Shown here: positions 1 through 7,208 of the stretch, piece after piece
Numbering within the stretch: the first letter of the stretch is position 1
How the letters are laid out: each line of letters opens with the position of its first letter
NCBI RefSeq assembly: GCF_001074975.1
Contig: NZ_JUUO01000141.1
Coordinates: forward strand, 1-37,676
Direction of reading: 5' to 3'
Origin: Streptococcus pseudopneumoniae
GTDB lineage: Bacteria > Bacillota > Bacilli > Lactobacillales > Streptococcaceae
Length of the DNA: 37,676 nt
Translations under genes and position numbers: made by a program
Notes under the pieces: generated by a model
What the model was told of the DNA's origin: nothing
The model's input: only the letters and a program-made list of their open reading frames with translations
Database searches by the model: none

Positions 1-38
1 CCCCAAAAGTTAGACACTAAAAAACTAACTTTTGGGGT
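1..38. repeat. Hairpin at the left IS end
   Basis: Bases 1-13 (CCCCAAAAGTTAG) and 26-38 (CTAACTTTTGGGG) are perfect reverse complements with a 12-base loop. The terminal repeat is therefore mirrored just inside the left end and directly precedes orfA at 47. Such end hairpins in other IS elements can hide the transposase start from read-through transcripts; that role here is inferred. Confidence 0.75.
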
Positions 39-46
39 GTTTTATT

Positions 47-481
47 ATGAAATTAACTTATGAGGATAAAGTTCAGATCTATGAACTTAGAAAGCAAGGT
101 CAAAGCTTCAAGCAGCTTTCAAAAAGATTTGGAGTGGATATTTCTGGACTAAAGTACATGGTGAAATTAATTGACCGTTATGGAATAGACAGTGTCAAAA
201 AAGGAAAGAATCGTTACTATTCTTCAGAACTAAAACAAAAAATGATTGATAAAGTCTTACTTGAAGGTCGTTCACGAAGAAGTGTAAGCCTTGATTTTGC
301 TCTCCCAAACCAAGGAATGCTTTCGAATTGGCTGGCACAATACAAAAAAAACGGGTATACTATTGTTGAGAAAACAAGAGGGAGACCATCTAAAATGGGA
401 CGTAAACCAAAGAAAAAAACTGAAGAGATGACAGATTTAGAACGTCTTCAAGCAGAAAGACAGAAATTGTTCGAGAATTAA
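47..481 (+). CDS. IS3-family transposase OrfA (HTH protein), C-terminus altered
   Basis: This is the DNA-binding half of an IS3-type transposase, recognising the terminal repeats. The start is placed at the ATG at 47 (MKLTYEDK) rather than an in-frame ATG at 32, because 32 lies inside the end hairpin. Two helix-turn-helix units are visible ([19 protein letters not shown] and the [20 protein letters not shown] region), followed by a basic segment. The usual leucine-zipper coiled coil should follow ERLQAE, but the frame runs into RQKLFEN and stops. That suggests a deletion of roughly 100 bp removed the coiled coil and the normal frameshift window. About 144 residues remain. Probably non-functional alone. 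Confidence 0.8.
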   Translation: MKLTYEDKVQIYELRKQGQSFKQLSKRFGVDISGLKYMVKLIDRYGIDSVKKGKNRYYSSELKQKMIDKVLLEGRSRRSVSLDFALPNQGMLSNWLAQYKKNGYTIVEKTRGRPSKMGRKPKKKTEEMTDLERLQAERQKLFEN

Positions 482-549
482 TTACTGATTTTTCGTTAGA
501 TATTCTTCTAAAAGCCATTAAACTCGCTCGTTCGACCTACTACTATCAT

Positions 550-1314
550 GTGAAACAGCTAGACAAACCAGATAAAGATCAAGAGATTAAAGCTGAAATT
601 CAATCCATTTTTACCGAACACAAGGGAAATTACGGATATCGTCGAATTCATTTAGAATTAAGAAATCGTGGTTATGTGGTCAATCATAAAAGAGTTCAAC
701 GCTTGATGAAGGTCCTTGGCTTAACAGCTCGAATTCGTCGGAAACGAAAGTATTCTTCCTACCAAGGAGACATTGGTAAGAAGGCAGAGAATCTCATTCA
801 ACGTCAATTTGAAGGCTCTAAACCAGTGGAAAAGTGTTATACGGATGTGACAGAATTTGCCATTCCAGCAAGCAGCCAAAAGCTCTATTTATCGCCAGTT
901 TTAGATGGATTTAATAGCGAAATTATCGCCTATAATCTTTCTAGGTCACCAAACTTAGCACAAGTAAAAAAGATGTTAGAACAAGCCTTCACAAAGAAAT
1001 ACTACGAGAACACTATTCTCCATAGTGACCAGGGATGGCAATATCAACACGATTCTTATCATCAGATTTTGCAGGATAAGGGAATCCAACCGTCCATGTC
1101 ACGTAAGGGTAATAGTCCAGATAATGGTATGATGGAATCCTTCTTTGGCATTTTGAAATCCGAAATGTTTTATGGTTATGAGGCTACCTTTCAGTCACTT
1201 GAGCAATTAGAACAAGCTATTGTAGACTATATTGATTATTACAACAACAAACGAATTAAGGTAAAACTAAAAGGACTTAGTCCTGTACAATACAGAATTA
1301 AATCCTTTACTTAA
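550..1314 (+). CDS. IS3-family transposase OrfB (DDE integrase core), 5'-truncated
   Basis: This is the catalytic half of the IS3 transposase, an rve/DDE integrase. A pre-integrase HTH_21 region (KGNYGYRRIHLELRNRGY) is followed by the triad: Asp in CYTDVTEF, Asp in LHSDQGWQYQ and Glu in PDNGMMESFFG, then the standard tail LKGLSPVQYR. The same frame is open and transposase-like upstream back to base 424 (LDILLKAIKLARSTYYYHVK), so the ATG at 550 is not the native start. OrfB is normally made as an OrfAB fusion by -1 frameshifting. The only slippery A7 run (413-419) lies before a stop in the OrfB frame (421-423), so fusion there cannot work. Confidence 0.85.
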   Translation: MKQLDKPDKDQEIKAEIQSIFTEHKGNYGYRRIHLELRNRGYVVNHKRVQRLMKVLGLTARIRRKRKYSSYQGDIGKKAENLIQRQFEGSKPVEKCYTDVTEFAIPASSQKLYLSPVLDGFNSEIIAYNLSRSPNLAQVKKMLEQAFTKKYYENTILHSDQGWQYQHDSYHQILQDKGIQPSMSRKGNSPDNGMMESFFGILKSEMFYGYEATFQSLEQLEQAIVDYIDYYNNKRIKVKLKGLSPVQYRIKSFT

Positions 1315-1357
1315 ATTATCTGTCTAACTTTTGGGGGTCAGTACATTGCAAGTAGTT

Positions 1358-2332
1358 CTACCTTAATTTGTCAGTGATATTATACCAATTATTCGGAAAT
1401 CCAAGTGTGTCCAATACAATGCCAGCTTCAATGGAGTGCGCTTTTTTATTTAGAGCTTTGGTTCTTTTAATAATAGTGTTATGTAATTGAGCGTATTGTG
1501 TGCACGCAAGTAGGCATTGCAAGGCAAGAAAAACATAATATACAGATTGTCTTGATGTATTGGCATTGTTATTGTAATAGTGGAAATAAGCTAGTTGTGG
1601 AAGATTCTCACGGCATTTATAATTGAAAAGCTTATTATTATGAGCAGTGATATTTCTAATTTCTAGTATATTTTTAATAATACTTTCTAAGGCCTTTCCG
1701 CTTAAAAGGTCTTTACTAGGTCTATTTTGGATGTATTCAATATTTTCTTGCAAGAATGGTGATAAATCTCTAGCTATCTGATTTTTTATATCAGTGTTTA
1801 GATTTCTATAAAAGTTAAATGCTTGCCCTAATGTAAGTTCATTTATGATAACCCAGAAAGGAACAACGCCATGTTGTTTATAGTGGTGTTTTATAGAATT
1901 GTTTTGCTTATCCCTATTATAATCATTGAGTATTCTAGCTAATATACTGATTAAGTTTGTAATTTGTGCGAGCCTTTTTGTATCTTTTTGTGTTTCAAAA
2001 TTATTAATATCTAGATAAGAGTATGGCTTTGGATATGCTTCTGAAAAACGATATGCCAGTACGGATTTAAAGTGTTTTTCTGCATCTATAATTGCTTTTA
2101 AAAAAGCTGATTTAATTTCTTTATCGTAAAAGTGTGTTGCAGCTATTTCTCTAAAATCTGCACCAGTTATAAACTTATCTTTTGATGTTTGAAAAAACTT
2201 ACTATATCCGTTGACGACGTTGTAATAGTTGTTAGTTAGAAGGTATCTTTTACATTCTTCTATGTTATCTATTTCTAAACCTCTAGACTGGAGAAGTTTT
2301 ATTTGTTTATCTAATGTTTGAAATGGTTTCAT
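1358..2332 (-). CDS. abiF: Abi_2 (AbiD/AbiF-like) abortive infection protein with HEPN motif
   Basis: 324-residue member of the Abi_2 family (AbiD/AbiF), which act as HEPN-type RNases that stop phage growth. The family signature is visible: an N-terminal LDKQIKLLQSRG segment, NYYNVVNGYSKFF near residue 35, and a C-terminal HEPN motif RNITAH (R226, N227, H231; R-x4-H) in LEIRNITAHNNKLF. The gene runs leftward from the repressor side of the island, a usual position for lysogeny or accessory genes, and ends 21 bp from the IS. A promoter and a structured leader lie directly upstream. AbiF genes are known to be accompanied by a conserved upstream RNA (the abiF RNA motif), so this may be a protein/RNA toxin-antitoxin-like pair. 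AbiD versus AbiF naming is uncertain. Confidence 0.85.
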   Translation of the reverse strand: MKPFQTLDKQIKLLQSRGLEIDNIEECKRYLLTNNYYNVVNGYSKFFQTSKDKFITGADFREIAATHFYDKEIKSAFLKAIIDAEKHFKSVLAYRFSEAYPKPYSYLDINNFETQKDTKRLAQITNLISILARILNDYNRDKQNNSIKHHYKQHGVVPFWVIINELTLGQAFNFYRNLNTDIKNQIARDLSPFLQENIEYIQNRPSKDLLSGKALESIIKNILEIRNITAHNNKLFNYKCRENLPQLAYFHYYNNNANTSRQSVYYVFLALQCLLACTQYAQLHNTIIKRTKALNKKAHSIEAGIVLDTLGFPNNWYNITDKLR

Positions 2333-2343
2333 ATATGTTCCTT

Positions 2344-2421
2344 ATATACAAAAACACCACCTAGTAGAACTAGGCGGTGTTTCGCGTACTCTGTTCCCTT
2401 GGGAGCAGAAACTCTTCTCAT
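2344..2421 (-). ncRNA. Structured leader RNA upstream of the Abi gene (abiF-RNA-like candidate)
   Basis: Between a strong minus-strand promoter and the abi start lies about 80 nt predicted to fold into two hairpins. The larger (2352-2382) has a 14-bp stem with one G-U wobble and a 3-nt loop, and ends in a T5 run, so it resembles an intrinsic terminator only about 20 nt before the ATG. A smaller hairpin (2391-2408) has CTG/CAG and CCC/GGG arms. This arrangement (promoter, short structured RNA, terminator, toxin) matches known RNA partners of AbiF and type III systems. Assignment rests on position and structure; no covariance search was run. Confidence 0.55.
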
Positions 2422-2427
2422 TGCCTA

Positions 2428-2456
2428 ATAATACTGTAATTTTTAGTTTTTGTCAA
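2428..2456 (-). promoter_or_regulatory. Sigma-A promoter of the abi leader
   Basis: On the minus strand TTGACA (2456-2451) is followed after 17 nt by TATTAT (2433-2428). This is near-consensus and predicts a transcription start at about 2421. Confidence 0.75.
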
Positions 2457-2694
2457 TCTTTTTGGTTTGTTTTTTAAAAATTTTTGAGTATCGAAAAACC
2501 TCAATGCTGGGAAAGTTCGCCTTTTTCGTCCTAAAACTGTCCCTTCCGTGTTGTTTCGTAGTCTAGTGATTCTTTGAAGAGGTCAGGTAGTCTTGAGCGT
2601 AGTTCATGATTCTCCTTTCTATTCTTCAATTTCCCCTGTTTTTGCACAATAGACTATGAAAAGATGGTTGCTATTGGCGAATGTGGGGAATTTT
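2457..2694. other. Gene-poor gap with a possible short minus-strand ORF
   Basis: No confident gene. A 38-codon minus-strand frame (GTG at 2647 to TAG at 2531; contains RLPDLFKESLDYETTRKG) has amphipathic, protein-like composition but no ribosome binding site at its GTG. A second start with a good site (AGAAAGGAG before an ATG near 2609, minus strand) gives only 13 codons in a different frame. It may be the decayed end of a former island gene. I recognise no family. Confidence 0.3.
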
Positions 2695-3234
2695 TTATTG
2701 TACGATGATTTCGCCAACAGGGATAATATCTTTTTGTTTTGAAGATTTTGCGATTAAGTCGTATTGATCAGCAGATTTTTCATACCCAAGGGAAAGAGTA
2801 GTATTGTCGTCTGGTAATTTTTTAGCAAACTCAGATATAGACATACGAATCAAAGTGATTGCGTTGTTTTGGTCAGTAGTAGCAGAATTAGAATTGACTG
2901 CATCCAGAGCTTCTTTTGCGCTATCTTTAGTCGTTCCAGTTAGCAAAATCATGATTGTATCATGCGGTTCGGATGAATCTGAATCGATTACGTTATTTTG
3001 AATTTTTACGCTTATTGCGCCAGTTGATTCAGGATCTAATTTTGATTTGATTTCAGAAATTAGATTATCGTATTTACTGTTATCTACTTTGGTTTTTGTG
3101 TTTGTTGAAGTAGTGTTTTTTTGCTCCATTTTTGGTTGCTCCGAGCTATTTTGGGTAGCTGATTGATTGTTAGAGCAAGCTACTAGAACGGTAGCAGAAA
3201 GTAAAATAGCTGATGTGCTTAGTAATTTTTTCAT
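2695..3234 (-). CDS. Phage/island-encoded lipoprotein of unknown function
   Basis: 179 residues with a classic lipoprotein signal peptide: MKKLL, a hydrophobic core, then the lipobox LVAC with Cys20 as the lipidated residue, followed by a Ser/Thr/Asn/Gln-rich linker (about 21-50). The rest is a soluble domain starting near NSKYDNLISEIKSKLDPEST. I do not recognise the domain. It lies in the leftward lysogeny arm between the repressor and the abi gene, where temperate streptococcal phages often place surface lipoproteins; some of those (Ltp of phage TP-J34) block superinfection by DNA-injection exclusion. That function is only a contextual guess. The start is supported by an upstream GGAGG-type site (minus strand, about 3243). 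Confidence 0.75.
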   Translation of the reverse strand: MKKLLSTSAILLSATVLVACSNNQSATQNSSEQPKMEQKNTTSTNTKTKVDNSKYDNLISEIKSKLDPESTGAISVKIQNNVIDSDSSEPHDTIMILLTGTTKDSAKEALDAVNSNSATTDQNNAITLIRMSISEFAKKLPDDNTTLSLGYEKSADQYDLIAKSSKQKDIIPVGEIIVQ

Positions 3235-3282
3235 AAGTAGCCTCCTATATGCTGATGTTTCCTAATAAAAGATGGGGGATTT

Positions 3283-3552
3283 TTATAGAATCTTCTCAAA
3301 AACCATTGTGGCTTGAATACGGTCACCACCACCCAGTCCTTTGCTTCTACCATTGGCGGTTGTGATGGTATGCAGGCGATAACCTTTTGAAGCTTGTTTA
3401 TTGATAACATCTTCTAATTCTGTAAGGTTTCCTGATCCAGTGCCGAAAAACTTTTCTTTCAAAGTTACCTGAAGGACAACGTAGTGTAGTCCATTTGCTC
3501 CAGAAGCAGTGGAAAAACTACCTTCTCATTTTACAGTATCCAAAAATCCCAT
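3283..3552 (-). pseudogene. DUF4177-like small protein, interrupted by a TGA stop
   Basis: Reading the minus strand from the ATG at 3552 (after a GGAGTAAC ribosome site) gives MGFLDTVK, a TGA stop at 3528-3526, then an intact frame to TAA at 3285-3283. The downstream part contains HYVVLQVTLKEKFFGTGSG and EDVINKQASKGYRLHTITT, the pattern of DUF4177 proteins found in lysogeny modules of Gram-positive phages. Without the TGA the product would be 89 residues. A single base change, for example GGA to TGA, explains the break. No alternative start with a ribosome site follows the stop, so I call it a pseudogene. Confidence 0.75.
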
Positions 3553-3586
3553 GGGGGTTACTCCTTATCAGTGTTTTCAAATAATA

Positions 3587-4039
3587 TTACTTGTCTTGAT
3601 TTTTTTTGAATGAAACAGCGTCATTTTTAGCAAATTTTTTTGCAATGGTTCTAAGCAGTTCTCTTTCATCATCAGTGGAGAAAAAGTAGTTAAGCATCAA
3701 TTCTAGAGCGAATGGATCAAGATGCTTTCTTAATTTTTCATAGTCATAAAAATCTAAATCGGTTTTTGACAATTGCATATAGTCAAATTCTTGCCATGAA
3801 CGATACTCTCTTGGTGTTGGGATGTAACCATCAAATGGGTCTTTTTTACTATTTGAGTAATTTAGCAAGTAGCCAACACTTACTCCAAAGAAATCAGCTA
3901 ATTGTTTTGCTTTTTCTGGTTTAATTTGGCTTTCTTCATTTTCCCAATTTTGAAGAGTTCGATAATGAACTCCGATATTTTCAGCTAATTCCTTTTGGGA
4001 TAGCTTTTTTTCTTGTCTTAATTCTTTTAATCTATTCAT
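3587..4039 (-). CDS. CI-like XRE-family repressor
   Basis: Lysogeny-type repressor of the island. The N-terminal HTH_3 domain (residues about 1-60: LKELRQEKKLSQKELAENIG, HYRTLQNWE, then AKQLADFFGVSVGYLL) is followed by an acidic, aromatic C-terminal region with no S24 peptidase Ser/Lys motif, so RecA-dependent self-cleavage is not expected. I place the start at 4039 (MNRLKELRQ) because AAAGGCG sits about 8 nt upstream; an in-frame ATG at 4057 adds MKGVKN but lacks a ribosome site. It is transcribed divergently from the cro-like gene across a 200-bp control region. In PICIs such a repressor is typically relieved by a helper-phage protein. Confidence 0.85.
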   Translation of the reverse strand: MNRLKELRQEKKLSQKELAENIGVHYRTLQNWENEESQIKPEKAKQLADFFGVSVGYLLNYSNSKKDPFDGYIPTPREYRSWQEFDYMQLSKTDLDFYDYEKLRKHLDPFALELMLNYFFSTDDERELLRTIAKKFAKNDAVSFKKNQDK

Positions 4040-4057
4040 GTTTTTCACGCCTTTCAT

Positions 4058-4239
4058 AGATGATTATAAACTATTTTTTTAAAAAGTACATTTTTTTTGT
4101 GTAAAATTTAAAAAAATAGTTGACATTAGAAAAATAATTGTGCATTATACAATCGAGCACAGAAAAAATGTGCACCCTCCAACCTTTCACACTTTCAATC
4201 TATTCATGGAGGGAGATTTTTTAAGAAAGGAGGGAACCT
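4058..4239. promoter_or_regulatory. Divergent CI/Cro control region
   Basis: Very AT-rich segment between the divergent regulators. A plus-strand promoter is visible: TTGACA at 4120-4125, 17 nt, then CATTAT at 4143-4148 preceded by TG. Short symmetric elements built on GTGCA/TGCAC overlap and follow the -10 (4140-4175) and are candidate operators. Further down, CCCTCCA and TGGAGGG form a long-loop hairpin followed by T6 (about 4177-4220), which could act as a leader attenuator. Confidence 0.6.
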
Positions 4240-4440
4240 ATGAGTAAATTAAAAGGTTATCGAGTTATGTTAGGACTGACTCAACAACAGATGGCAGACA
4301 AGTTAAAAATTTCTTTACAGTCATATAATAACAAAGAATTAGGTAAAACGCCATTCAATGACAAAGAGCGCCTAGCGATTAAGTCAATGGTTGCAGAAAT
4401 CAAACCAGACATAACCATAGACGAACTATTTTATAGTTAG
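4240..4440 (+). CDS. Cro-like XRE-family regulator
   Basis: 66 residues, nearly all one HTH domain: YRVMLGLTQQQMADKLKI, then SLQSYNNKELGKTPFND as the recognition-helix region. It is the first gene of the rightward operon with a strong AAGGAGG site, opposite the CI-like repressor, the usual position of a Cro-type early regulator. Size and layout match phage and satellite Cro proteins. It probably competes for the operators in the 4058-4239 region. Confidence 0.8.
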   Translation: MSKLKGYRVMLGLTQQQMADKLKISLQSYNNKELGKTPFNDKERLAIKSMVAEIKPDITIDELFYS

Positions 4441-4454
4441 AAAGGAGCGAACCA

Positions 4455-5057
4455 ATGGAACTGGTTTACATGGACGGCAGAAAAGAGCCGTATACACTGA
4501 GCAGTATCGTAGCAGAATGCACTGGATTGCAACATCACACAATAACCAAGACAATCCGCAAACATCAAGCAAGGTTTGAAGGGTTCGGAAAGGTTGGATT
4601 TAAAATCCAAGCTATGGAAAGTGGCCAGAATACTAAGGATTATATTTTGAATGAGCAACAAGCGACCTTGTTAGTTACATTCTTAAAAAATACTGAGCAA
4701 GTGGCCAACTTCAAAACCAACCTAGTCAAAGCCTTCTTTGAAATGCGTGATGAGCTTTCTAAACGTTATCTTCAAAGAGAACTGGAAAAGCCAAAGCGCA
4801 AGACCTTAACCGAATCTATCAAATCATGGGAGAAAGCACCTAAGCATGCCTATAGTACCCTTACAAACTTATTGCTAAAGGGAGCGACAGGGAAAAACAA
4901 AGCTCAACTCATGCAAGAGCGAGAAAGTGAAAACGGTATTGACAGTTTAACCAGTGATGAACTGGCCAACTACCAACGTTTGGAAGATATGGCAATAGCT
5001 ATGATTAACTTGAATAGGGGATATTCAGAAATTAAGGAACTAATTTTTAAAGTATAG
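4455..5057 (+). CDS. Rha-family phage regulatory protein
   Basis: 200 residues. The N-terminal part (about 1-105) matches the Rha domain: YTLSSIVAECTGLQHHTITKTIRKH, a winged-helix-like segment, then YILNEQQATLLVTFLKNTEQV and FKTNLVKAFFEMRDEL, the most typical Rha signature. The C-terminal 95 residues are charged and helical, as in antirepressor-like fusions. Rha proteins are early regulators in lambdoid and Gram-positive phages. The gene follows cro by 14 bp with an AAAGGAG site and is probably cotranscribed with it. Confidence 0.8.
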   Translation: MELVYMDGRKEPYTLSSIVAECTGLQHHTITKTIRKHQARFEGFGKVGFKIQAMESGQNTKDYILNEQQATLLVTFLKNTEQVANFKTNLVKAFFEMRDELSKRYLQRELEKPKRKTLTESIKSWEKAPKHAYSTLTNLLLKGATGKNKAQLMQERESENGIDSLTSDELANYQRLEDMAIAMINLNRGYSEIKELIFKV

Positions 5058-5068
5058 GAGTATAGAAA

Positions 5069-5329
5069 ATGGAAAATGAATTTAAGACAGTTACAAATTC
5101 CAAGGGGTTAGAAATTCCCAAGTATTCCAAGGATTTTAAAAAGCTAGTTGAGAAAGACAGACAACTAGCCGAATATCTTTGTATGAATTACGAGAACTTG
5201 GACAGTGAAGACCTGGGCGCATTTCTTGAAACGGTGGAGCAGGGATTCAGCTGGATTCTGGATCTTATCGAAAGCAAAGACTTGCTTTATAAACCAAAGT
5301 CAGGTAGTAATCATGCAAAAAGAAAATAA
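5069..5329 (+). CDS. Small acidic hypothetical protein
   Basis: 86 residues, mostly acidic and helical (KKLVEKDRQLAEYLCMNYEN, SEDLGAFLETVEQGFSWILDLIE) with a basic tail (NHAKRK). Ribosome site TAGGAGT just before the ATG, and tight spacing after the rha gene, support translation. No family recognised. Its last bases overlap a small start at 5313. Confidence 0.65.
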   Translation: MENEFKTVTNSKGLEIPKYSKDFKKLVEKDRQLAEYLCMNYENLDSEDLGAFLETVEQGFSWILDLIESKDLLYKPKSGSNHAKRK

Positions 5330-5646
5330 AAAAATCACTTGCTCAAATTTTAGACGAGGCGAGCAAGCGACACAATTCAGGGTATAGAAATTTTTTCTAT
5401 GCTCTGATTATAGCAAAAAAAATTTATTCTATCAAATATCTAAAGAAAAACCGAAGAGCAGGCAAGCAATTAGAAAAGGTTTTGAAATCAAGTGCTGACA
5501 GGGTGATTCTAAGGCCTTGTTTAGCTGAAAGATGGGTAAATACTCACGAAACACCGCTACAAGCGTTCGCCAACTTGGGGCAATCGCTCAGCGTTTGGAG
5601 TGGTGAAGCATACCATATAGAAAACAGGCAAGAAAAAGGAAATAAT
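5313..5646 (+). pseudogene. Possible frameshifted small gene (A7 run)
   Basis: The ATG at 5313 overlaps the previous stop and reads MQKENKK before the A7 run at 5328-5334, then goes out of frame and ends after 24 codons. If the run had six A, the reading would continue as SLAQILDEASKRHNSGYRNF and stay open for over 100 codons, joining in frame with the gene at 5647. The long open frame in such AT-rich DNA suggests real or former coding. A competing 24-codon frame (ATG near 5533, MGKYSRNTATSVRQLG) also exists. No family is recognised; coding status is unsure. Confidence 0.35.
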
Positions 5647-5856
5647 ATGACAGTAAATACAAATGATGTTCTAGTAGATTATGAGGGCCTTTGTTATCAG
5701 TTAACTGATACTCTACTAGTCTTAGAAATGGCTAGCATGGAAGATAGTAAACAATCATCAGCGTTACTAAATACAGTAATCCAAGCTATGAACCAGCTCA
5801 TTTCAGAACATACTCAACAGGCTAATGACTATAGAAAGGGGATAAAACATGAATGA
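5647..5856 (+). CDS. Small hypothetical island protein
   Basis: 69 residues from the ATG at 5647, chosen because AAAAGGAAAT precedes it; the in-frame ATG at 5482 has no ribosome site. The sequence is helical and Gln/Asn-rich (LCYQLTDTLLVLEMASMED, LLNTVIQAMNQLISEHTQQ), perhaps a small coiled-coil protein. It overlaps the next gene by 8 bp, implying translational coupling. No family recognised. Confidence 0.6.
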   Translation: MTVNTNDVLVDYEGLCYQLTDTLLVLEMASMEDSKQSSALLNTVIQAMNQLISEHTQQANDYRKGIKHE

Positions 5857-6058
5857 GTTAGATTTAACTAACATACAGGCGGTTATCTTTATTGTGGTAG
5901 CTATTGGTTCACTACTCTATCTAAACCACCTAGACCGCCAAAAAAGCGCCCAAATCGAGCTAGAGAGTACACAGACGATAGAAACGACTAGCGAGGAATT
6001 AAACCCTGATTATGGGCGATATATTCAGCTTGCAGGTATTAAGCCATGGGGGTACTAA
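5849..6058 (+). CDS. Small single-pass membrane protein
   Basis: 69 residues with one N-terminal transmembrane helix (about residues 8-25, IQAVIFIVVAIGSLLYL) and a Glu/Thr-rich cytoplasmic or external tail. AAAGGGG precedes the ATG, which overlaps the preceding stop. Similar short membrane proteins are common in streptococcal phage early regions; function unknown. Confidence 0.6.
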   Translation: MNELDLTNIQAVIFIVVAIGSLLYLNHLDRQKSAQIELESTQTIETTSEELNPDYGRYIQLAGIKPWGY

Positions 6059-6059
6059 G

Positions 6060-6332
6060 ATGTTTGAAAAAATGATTGAAGATTTAAAGTCTAAGATTTT
6101 GGAAGCAGTGGAACGGTATTTAAAAAGCCATGAGAAAGTACCACAAAAGAGATTAGATTTGATCAGCAAGGTGGAACTAAAGGAAGAACTGGGCATAGGA
6201 GATAAAACCTTGACAAAATGGGAAGGTGCAGGACTACCACAGTATATACCGCCTATTGAAGATGCTAGAAAAGCATATTATAAAATCTCAGACGTTTTAA
6301 AGTTTTTGGGGGTAGATGATGGCAAAGACTAA
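6060..6332 (+). CDS. Small HTH (excisionase/MerR-like) DNA-binding protein
   Basis: 90 residues. The start at 6060 (MFEKMIEDLKSK) follows GGGGGTAC; an upstream in-frame ATG at 6012 lies inside the previous gene. An N-terminal amphipathic helix is followed by a winged-helix-like unit, SKVELKEELGIGDKTLTKWE then GLPQYIPP and AYYKISDVLKFL, the layout of HTH_17/excisionase-type proteins. It overlaps the replication initiator by 17 bp. It could regulate the operon or bind near the origin; the exact role is not evident. Confidence 0.65.
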   Translation: MFEKMIEDLKSKILEAVERYLKSHEKVPQKRLDLISKVELKEELGIGDKTLTKWEGAGLPQYIPPIEDARKAYYKISDVLKFLGVDDGKD

Positions 6333-7197
6333 AGTATATTTTTGGTTAAAAATTGATAAGAAATTTTTTGACAACCTATTTATTAAGCGACTAAAAAGTA
6401 TGCCTGGTGGGTACACTATGATAGTGATTTATATCCGTCTTATGTTAGAAAGTCTTGAAAGTGATTGTATTCTGTACTACGAAGGGTACTTTGCAACCCT
6501 AAAAGAAGAACTGGCCTTGAAATTAGATGTTTCTGAGGATGATATATCTATGACTATAGCTTATTTTACGCAATGTGGCCTGATTCAGATTGATGAAGAT
6601 AAAAATGCCGAGTTAACACAAGCAAAAGCTTTGGTACAACAAGAAACAAACCACGCTGCATATATGAGAAGCTACCGCAAAGAACAACAAGATAAAGAAA
6701 AAAATCTTACATTGTTATCTAATAATTTTACAACGTTATCTACATGTAAGACAGAGAAAGAGAAAGAGTTAGAGCAAGATTTAAAGTTAGATATAAATAA
6801 AGAATATATAGTCGAGGGAACCTCGCCTAATGAGCAAAGCTCACCTTTCACTTTTCCTACTTGGCTTGAAGAAACAGCTGTAAAAGATTTAGAGAAAACA
6901 AAACATAAAGAACTTTGGATTCCCATTGTTTATCTGAATCAAGTAGCTAATAAGCGGTATAAGTTTGTTGATAAGACAAAAAGGCTTTTACTAGCACGAT
7001 TCAAAGAAGGCTATACACTTGATGATTTTAAACAAGTGATAGATATTAAAACGGCAGAATGGAAGGATAGTCCTGAATTTTCTAAATATCTGAGACTAGA
7101 AACACTTTTCGGATCTAAGTTTGATGGTTATTTGAATCAAAAGCCTAAAACCATAAAAGGGAAGTCAGAAGACAACTTCCCAGATCTACCATTTTAG
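6316..7197 (+). CDS. Phage replisome organizer / replication initiator
   Basis: 293 residues. The N-terminal winged-helix domain (about 1-115) matches the phage_rep_org_N type: YFWLKIDKKFFDNLFIKRL and IYIRLMLESLESDCILYYEG, then a basic AAYMRSYRKEQQDKE linker. The C-terminal 90 residues match the conserved phage C-terminal domain (Phg_2220_C): YLNQVANKRYKFVDKTKRLL, then YTLDDFKQVIDIKTAEW and LRLETLFGSKFDGYLNQ. Such proteins bind the phage or satellite origin, often within their own gene, and recruit the helicase loader encoded next. The start is preceded by a GGGGG site. Confidence 0.85.
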   Translation: MMAKTKVYFWLKIDKKFFDNLFIKRLKSMPGGYTMIVIYIRLMLESLESDCILYYEGYFATLKEELALKLDVSEDDISMTIAYFTQCGLIQIDEDKNAELTQAKALVQQETNHAAYMRSYRKEQQDKEKNLTLLSNNFTTLSTCKTEKEKELEQDLKLDINKEYIVEGTSPNEQSSPFTFPTWLEETAVKDLEKTKHKELWIPIVYLNQVANKRYKFVDKTKRLLLARFKEGYTLDDFKQVIDIKTAEWKDSPEFSKYLRLETLFGSKFDGYLNQKPKTIKGKSEDNFPDLPF

Positions 7198-7208
7198 GAG
7201 TTACAAAG

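Larger units (their letters stand above)
1..1337 (+). mobile_element. IS3-family insertion sequence, probably inactive
   Basis: Terminal inverted repeats of about 16 bp bound the element: CCCCAAAAGTTAGACA at 1-16 and its reverse complement at 1321-1336. The right end has one extra G, so the left end probably begins one base before the window. Inside are an HTH-type orfA and a DDE-integrase orfB in the two-frame arrangement typical of the IS150-like group of IS3. The total length, about 1.34 kb, is a little short for that group, and the orfA/orfB junction looks deleted. The target-site duplication cannot be checked because the left flank is outside the window. The element sits at the end of the satellite island where an integrase would be expected. 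Confidence 0.9.

Noticed and set aside
413..423. A7 run as a programmed -1 frameshift site joining OrfA and OrfB
   Set aside because: A -1 slip there meets a TGA at 421-423 in the OrfB frame, so no fusion protein can form.
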